Assembly (NCBI GenBank): GCA_023369685.1
Contig: SACZ01000001.1
Location: 682,381-746,380, forward strand
DNA length: 64,000 nucleotides
DNA from: Prolixibacteraceae bacterium JC049
GTDB taxonomy: Bacteria > Bacteroidota > Bacteroidia > Bacteroidales > Prolixibacteraceae
Direction of reading: 5' to 3'
Part shown: piece after piece, positions 1-7,157 of the stretch
How positions within the stretch are numbered: position 1 is the first letter of the stretch
How the letters are laid out: every line of letters begins with the position of its first letter
The notes under the pieces: generated by a model
What the model saw: the letters and a program-made list of their open reading frames with translations, nothing else
The model's database searches: none
Told to the model about the DNA's origin: nothing
Position numbers and translations under genes: made by a program

Positions 1-170
1 GCCTGAAAACAAAAGAAGAAGTTTCGGTAAAAGTAGAACAATCGAAAGATATCAATTTCAGAAAAATAAAGGCTGAAGGAGCAGGAAAAGAGGGGAAAGT
101 TGTTTTGAAAGGAGATAATCAAAAAGTAAAATTTAAACCTCAATTGAAGAATATAAGTCATGAGAACTAA
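1..170 (+). CDS. C-terminal fragment of a secreted carbohydrate-active protein (possibly GH28-type beta-helix)
   Basis: The open frame enters from the left edge (codons in phase with base 3) and stops at 168-170, giving about 55 residues. The start lies outside the window. The fragment is lysine- and valine-rich with alternating short hydrophobic strands (for example EEVSVKVEQSKDINFRKI), as in the last coils of a parallel beta-helix. Its stop overlaps the start of the GH105 gene by 11 bases, so the two are translationally coupled. GH28 polygalacturonase-like proteins often sit beside GH105 in rhamnogalacturonan loci. That is the only reason for the GH28 suggestion; the fragment alone is not diagnostic. 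Confidence 0.4.
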   Translation, partial: LKTKEEVSVKVEQSKDINFRKIKAEGAGKEGKVVLKGDNQKVKFKPQLKNISHEN

Positions 171-1368
171 GTCTGTTATCCTGTTGTGTGTCATTTTTAG
201 TGTTTGTTTCATAAGCTGCAAAACAGAAAAAGAATCAGCTTCTGAAAATGGATTGAAATGGAGTGAGAAACTTGCTGAAACCATAATGAATGAAGCACCC
301 GAACTATGGCAGGTAGAAGGCTCTACTAAAAAACGATGGGAATACACAAAAGGGTTAATGGGAACTGCATTCATGGAATTATATTCGGTTACAGATAAAA
401 AGCTGTATCTGGACTATGCAAAGACTTATACCAATGCGCTATTAAATGATGATGGTAGCATTAAAGGCTATCGTATGTCAAGCTACAATATTGATAAAAT
501 AAACTCAGGGAAGATGTTATTTCCATTGTGGAAGCAAAGTGGAGATTCAGTATATGTAAAAGCAATTCATTTATTGCGAAAACAATTGGAAACACATCCT
601 CGTACAAGTGCTGGAGGCTATTGGCATAAAAAGCGCTATCCTCATCAAATGTGGTTAGATGGCTTGTACATGGGGGCACCATTTTTAGCTGAGTATGCCA
701 AGGAATTTAATGATCCTGAAAGCTTGGATATAGCAATGAACTGGTTGATAGTAATGGAGCAAAAAGCACGAGATGCCAATACTGGCTTATTGTATCATGG
801 ATGGGATGAAAGTAAGGCGCAAAAGTGGGCTGATAAAAACACTGGGTGTTCACCCAATTTTTGGGGAAGAGGTATGGGCTGGTACGCCATGGCACTTGTT
901 GATGTATTAGATTTTGTTGAAGAACATCCAAGCAAAGATAAGGTGTTGGCCATTGTGAATCGGTTAGCCGAGGCTATTGTGAAAGTGCAGGATAAAGAAT
1001 CGGGAGTTTGGTTTCAGGTGTTGGATAAGCCCGACACAAATGGAAACTATAGAGAAGGATCGGTATCTGCCATGTTCACTTATTTCTTATATAAAGCAGT
1101 TTATCACGGTTATATAGATAGAGGTTATTTGGCAAATGCCAATAAAGCATACGGTGGAATTATTAACCACCTTATAAAAACTAAAGCTGATGGAGGAATT
1201 GCTTTATCACCAGTATGTGCTGTGGCTGGACTTGGTGGTAAACCATATCGTGATGGGAGTGTCGCTTATTACATAAATGAAAAGAAAAAGGATAATGATC
1301 CGAAAGGCTCAGGTCCATTTATTTTAGCTGGCATTTGGTGTGAAAAATGCAATGAAAATCGGAACTAA
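160..1368 (+). CDS. GH105 unsaturated rhamnogalacturonyl/glucuronyl hydrolase, lipoprotein
   Basis: The product has 402 residues. It starts with a lipoprotein signal ending in FISC (Cys20), so it is probably membrane-anchored. The (alpha/alpha)6-barrel of family GH105 (YteR/RhiN type) is shown by PHQMWLDGLYMG at about 161-172, whose Asp167 matches the catalytic acid region of YteR, and by NFWGRGMGWYAMAL at about 233-246. GH105 enzymes remove the 4,5-unsaturated uronic acid left at the non-reducing end by pectate or rhamnogalacturonan lyases, using a hydration mechanism. The gene overlaps the preceding one by 11 bases and is followed after 15 bases by a GH31 gene, so the three form one operon. 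Family assignment is firm; the exact substrate is inferred. Confidence 0.9.
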   Translation: MRTKSVILLCVIFSVCFISCKTEKESASENGLKWSEKLAETIMNEAPELWQVEGSTKKRWEYTKGLMGTAFMELYSVTDKKLYLDYAKTYTNALLNDDGSIKGYRMSSYNIDKINSGKMLFPLWKQSGDSVYVKAIHLLRKQLETHPRTSAGGYWHKKRYPHQMWLDGLYMGAPFLAEYAKEFNDPESLDIAMNWLIVMEQKARDANTGLLYHGWDESKAQKWADKNTGCSPNFWGRGMGWYAMALVDVLDFVEEHPSKDKVLAIVNRLAEAIVKVQDKESGVWFQVLDKPDTNGNYREGSVSAMFTYFLYKAVYHGYIDRGYLANANKAYGGIINHLIKTKADGGIALSPVCAVAGLGGKPYRDGSVAYYINEKKKDNDPKGSGPFILAGIWCEKCNENRN

Positions 1369-1383
1369 ATTAGAAAATAGATA

Positions 1384-3579
1384 ATGAAAAAGATCGCATT
1401 GATTTTATTCGCTTTAGCAGTTGTTGCAAATGTTGTTAAAGCTCAAAACAAAATCAAATTAGATAAAGGAGTTATTTCAATAATAAGCAATGGAAAAACA
1501 ATTGTTCAAATTGATTCCATTTGCTTTAATTTTCAGAAGCCAGACAACATTGAAATTTTATCACAAAATAGTGATGAAACCAAATTGATGTTGGATTTTG
1601 AAGCCGTTTTGGGACGAAGTAAACCCGGAACAGCAAAAGAAAAAGTGGAGTTAACAGTAAAAACTAGTAATAGTACAGTTCGTTTTCAAGCGAAGCCTAA
1701 ATGGGCTAGAAATATTATTATTTGCTTGAAGGATCTTGGGGGACACTACTTCGGTCTTAGAGAAACATTGTTTCCAGACAATAAGAAATCGCCCGATCTA
1801 AGAGGAAATGCTTATGATGTAGATTTACTGGCCGAGCATGGTCGTTACTTCGAAAACTGTGCATCTGTTTTTTCAGCGTTTTATTTCAATAGCTTAGGAT
1901 ATGCTTCGTTTATGGACACTTTTGCTTATGGACGATACGAGTTGGCTATGAATGGGCGCACGAAGATTTATCATACGACAGGAACGCTGGATTGGTATCT
2001 GTTTACAGGAGATTATAAGCAGATTTACTCTAGCTACTATAAAGTTATTGGAAAGCCAAAATATGTACCTCAGTGGGCTTGTGGTCCAATTGCCTGGCGC
2101 GATGATCATAAGCAAGGGGCGAAGGATATCTTAAATGATGCAGAGCAATTTACTAATTTGCAAATTCCTCTGACTGCGATGTTTGTTGATCGTCCTTATT
2201 CCAATGGGGCAAATGCATGGTCGAAAATGGATTTCAATGATAAATTTGCTAATCCTGAGCAGTGGATAAAAACATTAAACGAGCAGTACGATTTACAGTT
2301 TATGACCTGGATTGCTCCTGCAACCTGGGGAGACCATGATTTTCCTGGACGTTTGACTGGTTCTTTCGGCTATTTCGACTTAACAAACCCTGAAGCTGTT
2401 ACAGAATGGAAGAAACGATTAACCAATCTGCAGTATAAATTTGGCGTGAAAGGGCATAAAATGGATCGTGCGGATGAGTATTTTCCAACAGCAGAGGGCT
2501 GGAAAGACAGAACTCCAATGCAGCAGAGGCGAAATAAGTATGGTTACCTTTATTCTAAGGTGACCGATGATATTTTGTCTGCTCACTGGAAAGATGATAA
2601 TTACAACTTTGCTCGTGCGGCATTTCATAGAGCACAACCTTACCTTAGTGCTGTTTGGGGAGGAGATGTGCGTACTACGTGGGATGGAATGGCATCGAAT
2701 TTAGCCAATGCATTACGTTGTAGCTTTATGGGATTTCCTAATTGGGGAACAGATGTAGGTGGTTATTTCGGACAAGGAATGATTCCAGAAGATCTATTCA
2801 TCCGATGGTTGCAATTTGGTGCATGGACAGGTTGTTATGAGATTAAAATTGATGGAGCAGGTGGTGCTAAACCAGATCGAGCACCATGGCATTGTTCTGA
2901 AAAACTACAGAAACAGTTTAAAAAAATATGTGAGCAGCGCATGGAAATGCTTCCTTACATATATTCCAACTTAAATAGTAGTTCTGCCAATGGAGCAATC
3001 ATGAAGCCTCTGGCTATGGTATATCCTGACGATGAGCAGACCTATCATATTTGGAATGAGTACCTGTTTGGAGATGTTTTTCTAGTGGCACCAATTTTAT
3101 CAAAAGAGAATACTCGAGAAGTGTATTTGCCTGAGGGAACATGGATTAGTTTGTTGGATAACAAAGAATTTAATGGAAAGCAGTTTATTTCAATAACAGC
3201 AGACTTGACGGAAGTGCCGGTATTTGTGAAGAAGGGAAGTCTTTTTGTAAAAGGGAATACTACCATTGGTAATCAGAAGAATTGGAATAAATCAGGAGAA
3301 TCACTAGATGTTTATTATTACCCAGAAGCTTCGAATTCAAGTTTTACTTTGATCGAAAATGGAGTTGAGAAGAGTATTGAAGGAGAAAGTTCTCAAGGGG
3401 GGCTTTCTGTTAATGTTCCTGAAAGACATACTAGCGGTCATTTGTATGTTTATGGAAATAAAAAGCCACGAAAAGTAACTGTCAATGGTCGAAAAGTAAG
3501 GTTTCAGTTTAATAAAACATCTAACATGGTTGGAATTAAACTGAAGTCGAAACAACAAGAAGTGAAAATATTCAATTAA
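1384..3579 (+). CDS. GH31 family alpha-glycosidase, secreted
   Basis: The product has 731 residues with a signal peptide ending near VVKAQ (residue 21). A GH31 N-terminal beta-sandwich is followed by the (beta/alpha)8 barrel. The segment GHKMDRADEYF puts the catalytic nucleophile at about Asp361, and YLSAVWGGDVRTTWDGM puts the acid/base at about Asp428. The motif SFMGFPNWGTDVGGYFG at 447-463 is typical of the family, and a C-terminal beta-sandwich follows. GH31 covers alpha-glucosidase, alpha-xylosidase, alpha-galactosidase and sulfoquinovosidase. The nucleophile context (KMDRADE rather than WxDMNE) argues against a plain alpha-glucosidase. As the partner of GH105 it may trim side chains of a pectic polymer, which is an inference. 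It is the last gene before a terminator. Confidence 0.88.
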   Translation: MKKIALILFALAVVANVVKAQNKIKLDKGVISIISNGKTIVQIDSICFNFQKPDNIEILSQNSDETKLMLDFEAVLGRSKPGTAKEKVELTVKTSNSTVRFQAKPKWARNIIICLKDLGGHYFGLRETLFPDNKKSPDLRGNAYDVDLLAEHGRYFENCASVFSAFYFNSLGYASFMDTFAYGRYELAMNGRTKIYHTTGTLDWYLFTGDYKQIYSSYYKVIGKPKYVPQWACGPIAWRDDHKQGAKDILNDAEQFTNLQIPLTAMFVDRPYSNGANAWSKMDFNDKFANPEQWIKTLNEQYDLQFMTWIAPATWGDHDFPGRLTGSFGYFDLTNPEAVTEWKKRLTNLQYKFGVKGHKMDRADEYFPTAEGWKDRTPMQQRRNKYGYLYSKVTDDILSAHWKDDNYNFARAAFHRAQPYLSAVWGGDVRTTWDGMASNLANALRCSFMGFPNWGTDVGGYFGQGMIPEDLFIRWLQFGAWTGCYEIKIDGAGGAKPDRAPWHCSEKLQKQFKKICEQRMEMLPYIYSNLNSSSANGAIMKPLAMVYPDDEQTYHIWNEYLFGDVFLVAPILSKENTREVYLPEGTWISLLDNKEFNGKQFISITADLTEVPVFVKKGSLFVKGNTTIGNQKNWNKSGESLDVYYYPEASNSSFTLIENGVEKSIEGESSQGGLSVNVPERHTSGHLYVYGNKKPRKVTVNGRKVRFQFNKTSNMVGIKLKSKQQEVKIFN

Positions 3580-3649
3580 GGTGTTTTAGTTAAGTTATTT
3601 AAGTTCTCAATTTTAGAAACATTAATTAAACATCAATCTATGGTTATTA

Positions 3650-3677
3650 GGGTGTCAAGTTACTTGATGCCCTTTTA
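3650..3677 (+). terminator. Rho-independent terminator after the GH105-GH31 operon
   Basis: The arms at 3650-3659 and 3663-3672 pair over ten positions (two G-T wobbles) around the loop TTA. A run of T-rich sequence follows (3673-3676 and onward). It ends the upstream operon, about 70 bases after the GH31 stop. Confidence 0.75.
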
Positions 3678-3727
3678 TTATTTTAGTATAAGCCATGGTT
3701 TAAAGCGAAAGTACACGATATTATCAC

Positions 3728-3735
3728 TATCTTTG
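3728..3735 (+). promoter_or_regulatory. Putative -7 promoter element for the WecA-type gene
   Basis: TATCTTTG matches the Bacteroidetes -7 consensus TAnnTTTG and lies 73 bases before the chosen ATG. No clear -33 TTTG box is seen at the usual spacing, so this is a motif match only. Confidence 0.45.
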
Positions 3736-3808
3736 TGAAGCTTAATTGATCCAAGTCTATTTGAAAATCCCTCTGTATCAATTAGACGTGAACTTGAAAA
3801 CACACTCT

Positions 3809-4969
3809 ATGGCTGATTATTTTGCATTAGCATTAACGTTCGGATTAGCTTTTGTTATAGTACTTCGAACAATCCCTAAATTAGTAGACATTGCATTATC
3901 CAAGAATATTGTTGATGTTCCAAATCATCGTAAGTTGAATAAGAAACCGATTCCAACTTTAGGTGGTATTGGAGTGTTCATTGGTATTATTGTGAGCACA
4001 ACTACGTTGTCATATAACTTGAATGTTCCTGATCTAGGCTTTATATTTACAGGAATGATTTTGATGTTATATGTTGGAATTGCTGATGACTTGCTGGATA
4101 TGAAGGCATCAAAAAAATTAATTTACCAAATCTTAACAGCTGGCTTAATTGTTTTTGTTGGTGGACTAAGATTTAAGGGATTAGATGGTCTATTTGGAAT
4201 AATTGATTTATCTGTAGAAGCAGGATGCTTATTAACTTTAGTAGTATATATTGGGTTGACAAATGCCTTGAATTTAATTGATGGCATCGATGGTTTAGCT
4301 TCTGGTTTTGGAATATTAGCATCACTAGTATTAAGCGCAATCTTTTATTTCGCTGGCGACCAAGGGTATTCTATCTTATGTATGGCTACTGCGGGGTCTT
4401 TGTTACCGTTTTTCTTTTTTAATGTATTCGGACATCGCAATAAGATATTTATGGGCGATACAGGGTCTTTAATCTTGGGGATTCTATTTGCAGCAATTTG
4501 TGTACATTTTAATAATAGCATGGAGGTGAAAGCGATAGTTGGACCTCATTCAGCGACTCTATTACTAGCAATTTTTTCTGTTCCTGTATTCGATACATTA
4601 CGAGTAATGTTAATTAGAATGTTAAAAGGGCGTTCGCCATTTTTGCCTGATAAAAGACATTTACACCATAGAATAATTCAGCTTGGATTTAGCCACTGGT
4701 CGGCTACTCGGATTATCCTAGGTTTGAATGCGCTGACAATTGGATTTGCATTCATTCTATCTCCATTAAAAGAGGAATGGCAAGTTGTATTTATCTCTTT
4801 ACTTGGAGTGGTAATAACTGCATTTCCAGCAATTTTCTTGAAAATACTTAAGACAAAATATCCAAATACTTTACGATTGATGCGGGTGATTTTTCACCGA
4901 GCACAGAAAAAGCAAGCTCCTGTGCGGAATGTCCTTACTACATGGGCCGATAAAGTAACTTGGAATTAA
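3809..4969 (+). CDS. WecA/TagO-type undecaprenyl-phosphate sugar-1-phosphate transferase
   Basis: This is an integral membrane enzyme of the MraY/WecA family with about ten or eleven hydrophobic segments. It transfers GlcNAc-1-phosphate (or a related sugar phosphate) from a UDP-sugar to undecaprenyl phosphate, the first step of many surface-glycan pathways. Family motifs are present in order: the Asp pair in VGIADDLLDM, NALNLIDGIDGLASG, FMGDTGSLILG, and the cytoplasmic His-rich DKRHLHHRI. The frame can be extended to a TTG at 3746, but the extra 21 residues are not family-like and an ATG at 3809 directly precedes the first membrane helix (MADYF), so I use 3809 (386 residues). The gene is monocistronic between two terminators. 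Confidence 0.88.
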   Translation: MADYFALALTFGLAFVIVLRTIPKLVDIALSKNIVDVPNHRKLNKKPIPTLGGIGVFIGIIVSTTTLSYNLNVPDLGFIFTGMILMLYVGIADDLLDMKASKKLIYQILTAGLIVFVGGLRFKGLDGLFGIIDLSVEAGCLLTLVVYIGLTNALNLIDGIDGLASGFGILASLVLSAIFYFAGDQGYSILCMATAGSLLPFFFFNVFGHRNKIFMGDTGSLILGILFAAICVHFNNSMEVKAIVGPHSATLLLAIFSVPVFDTLRVMLIRMLKGRSPFLPDKRHLHHRIIQLGFSHWSATRIILGLNALTIGFAFILSPLKEEWQVVFISLLGVVITAFPAIFLKILKTKYPNTLRLMRVIFHRAQKKQAPVRNVLTTWADKVTWN

Positions 4970-4971
4970 AG

Positions 4972-5006
4972 AAAAATGGAGTTGTTCTGAAAACAACTCC
5001 ATTTTT
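4972..5006. terminator. Bidirectional terminator between the WecA-type gene and the DUF6599-like gene
   Basis: A perfect 15-bp inverted repeat (arms 4972-4986 and 4992-5006, loop CTGAA) has A-run and T-run ends. It serves the convergent genes on both sides and touches the stop codon of the minus-strand gene at 5007. Confidence 0.9.
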
Positions 5007-5759
5007 TTATTCATTTATTGTTGAGAGCAGCCAATGTTCATTTTGTTTTTCTAATCTGAATTGGATTTCATTTATAGTACTTATATATGCCTTACCAACC
5101 GCTTTCCATTGTTCTAAAAACTGACTTTCAACTTTTTTATCAGGGAAACTAACTATAGCCTGTCCGTTATTGATCCAAAATAAGATATTGGTACTATCAA
5201 AGCAATCCATCCATTCGGTATAGCTATTCTGCCAACCTAACGGACCAGCTATGAGAATAGTGTTGGCTAAATCCAATGTTGAAGGATAGGTAATTAATTT
5301 GGATTCGAATTCATCTTTTATCCATTTCACAATGGCACTCTGTTCTTTTGCTTTGAATTCTTGCTTGTTATCTTTCAATATTGAAATGTACCAATTACCA
5401 TATGCGGCTTGAAAATGTTTTGGGTTGGCACAATGTGGAAAAAGAACGTTGTCAATTTTAGTACATTTAAATCGATGAATACTATAAATTCCAAAAGCCA
5501 TTTCTGGATTCCTCATCCTGAATATTCGAAATGTGAATTTGTTTTTATTCATCTCGGCATTGTAAACTTTCAACTGTTCAAATCCATATTCAAAATAAAG
5601 ATCGGAGCCACCATTCATATATCCCCACAATGAATTACCATCGTATTCATCCAATGAAGTTACCTTAAGGCTAGGTAGTGACGTTGATGGTAATTGGGCT
5701 TGAACATTTAGCACAAACAGAAGCATCGAGAATAATATGCCAGATAATGTTTTTATCAT
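5007..5759 (-). CDS. Secreted DUF6599-like protein of unknown function
   Basis: The product has 250 residues with a signal peptide (cleavage near VQAQL, residue 21). The N-terminal third has the pattern GYMNGGSDLYFEYGFEQLKV followed by FRIFRMRNPEMAFGIYSIHR, which resembles the DUF6599 family (an invariant Gly-Gly-x-x-x-Tyr...Gly-Phe and an A-F-G-x-Y-S element). No catalytic motif or metal site is obvious. It lies 11 bases downstream of the DUF362 gene and ends in the shared terminator, so the two are one transcription unit. The function is unknown; the family name is from memory of the pattern and is moderately sure. Confidence 0.7.
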   Translation of the reverse strand: MIKTLSGILFSMLLFVLNVQAQLPSTSLPSLKVTSLDEYDGNSLWGYMNGGSDLYFEYGFEQLKVYNAEMNKNKFTFRIFRMRNPEMAFGIYSIHRFKCTKIDNVLFPHCANPKHFQAAYGNWYISILKDNKQEFKAKEQSAIVKWIKDEFESKLITYPSTLDLANTILIAGPLGWQNSYTEWMDCFDSTNILFWINNGQAIVSFPDKKVESQFLEQWKAVGKAYISTINEIQFRLEKQNEHWLLSTINE

Positions 5760-5770
5760 TTTTATATCGA

Positions 5771-6937
5771 TTATATTGAAGTAAGCTTAATCTTATTAAT
5801 ATCAGATTCACCTAGTTGATATTCGTTGGCCAAGTCCATAAACTTTCGATAATAGGCTTTTTCTTCTTTTTGAAGGCCTTCTTTCATTCGTTTTTTCATT
5901 ACAATATCGTGACCAATTCGGTCTACTGCTACTGCATCGGAGCCAACAAGCAGAGTGTTGTAGTTACAAATAAACTGAGGGTTGGCAGATGGTCCGCCAT
6001 TGTAGCAACCTTTTAAACCATCAACAATATTTAGAACTACTTTATCTCGAAGAGGAGGGAAAGCACATACTTGAGCCGTAGTTTCTGCCCAAAGTTGTTT
6101 GTGTAAGCGTCCGGTGTTGGTGACACTTCCGTATGCAAGATTCTTTAGACATAGTGTAGATGAACCTCCCGCATTTTTCAAAATAGGGATATTGATGATT
6201 TTATCAACTTGTTGAGTAACAATTTTAGAGAAATAGGAATGCTTTCCTCCATTTACCATGTATGGTAGTGTATATTCATCATACTCTCCTTCAATATCGG
6301 CCCAATAGAACCAACCTTTATCAATCATTTTCTCACCATAAAGCTGACCATCTTCTGCTCTGAATCCTCCATCTTTATCTTTTTGCTCTGTTCCTGAAAT
6401 TGTGATTTCTGGATAGTTTTCAGTTGTAAAACCGGTCTCATGAAGTTGCATTTCGCGTCTGTCCCATATAACAATATTTTTACGAGGAACTCCTGCTTCT
6501 TCCAATTGACGAATTACTGCCTTTACAACAGCATGGCTAGTGGTTAACTGCTTTCCAGCAACAGGGTTTACTTTCAAACCAATTTTATCTTTAGGAGAAA
6601 CAAACTGTCGCCAGGCTTTTTTCAGCTTTCGTTTTTCGGTTAATGAAAGCATAGCTGTCTTCAGCATTTCATATGCTGCTTCCTCGTTGGGTATACCATC
6701 TTTTACACTTTCGGTATTGGTTACTTTTATAACCTGAGCAGGATATTTACCCGGCATTGAATCTTTTGTCCTAGGATGCTTTAGCGCATCGTCGATATTG
6801 GTTTTAGGTTTTACCTTGGGAGCTTCAGATGCAAATGCAGGAGCTGGAGCTAGAATCGGAGTCATTGCAGTTGCAATACCCGCCGAAGATAAAATCTTAA
6901 AGAAATTTCTTCTTCCTTGTTGCTTGTTTTCTGACAT
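5771..6937 (-). CDS. Tat-exported DUF362 domain protein
   Basis: The product has 388 residues. The N-terminus carries a twin-arginine signal (QGRRNFFKILSSAG) followed by a hydrophobic stretch and an Ala-rich cleavage region, so it is predicted to be folded in the cytoplasm and exported by Tat. The rest is a DUF362 domain: KIGLKVNPVAG, AVIRQLEEAGVPRKNIVIWDR, NIPILKNAGGSSTLCLKNLAYGS and VVLNIVDGLKGCYNGGPS. Some DUF362 proteins carry ferredoxin clusters, but no CxxCxxC motif is seen here. Tat export suggests a bound cofactor or metal. It is the first gene of a two-gene operon with the DUF6599-like gene. The biochemical role is unknown. Confidence 0.85.
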   Translation of the reverse strand: MSENKQQGRRNFFKILSSAGIATAMTPILAPAPAFASEAPKVKPKTNIDDALKHPRTKDSMPGKYPAQVIKVTNTESVKDGIPNEEAAYEMLKTAMLSLTEKRKLKKAWRQFVSPKDKIGLKVNPVAGKQLTTSHAVVKAVIRQLEEAGVPRKNIVIWDRREMQLHETGFTTENYPEITISGTEQKDKDGGFRAEDGQLYGEKMIDKGWFYWADIEGEYDEYTLPYMVNGGKHSYFSKIVTQQVDKIINIPILKNAGGSSTLCLKNLAYGSVTNTGRLHKQLWAETTAQVCAFPPLRDKVVLNIVDGLKGCYNGGPSANPQFICNYNTLLVGSDAVAVDRIGHDIVMKKRMKEGLQKEEKAYYRKFMDLANEYQLGESDINKIKLTSI

Positions 6938-7113
6938 AATGGGTTCAAATTTTAGTGATTACGAATGGTTAGTTTTAAAGTTAATTATTCAATTACAGAA
7001 AACAATTGGCTTAACAGACCATTAACATCGGTTAATAGCGAGAGATGTATCATCGAAAACGTTTGCGGGAAAAAAAGAGTGCATTAACGATAAAGCAAAA
7101 CGAAACTAGCTGC

Positions 7114-7121
7114 TACATTTG
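7114..7121 (+). promoter_or_regulatory. Putative -7 promoter element for the six-hairpin glycosidase gene
   Basis: TACATTTG fits TAnnTTTG and lies 37 bases before the ATG at 7158. No convincing -33 box was found. Confidence 0.4.
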
Positions 7122-7157
7122 TTTCAATATTGGGAGTGAATTTTAAAGTTAGATCGA

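Noticed and set aside
3746-3808. Longer start of the WecA-type gene at a TTG
   Set aside because: The added residues are not family-like and the ATG at 3809 directly begins the first membrane helix.
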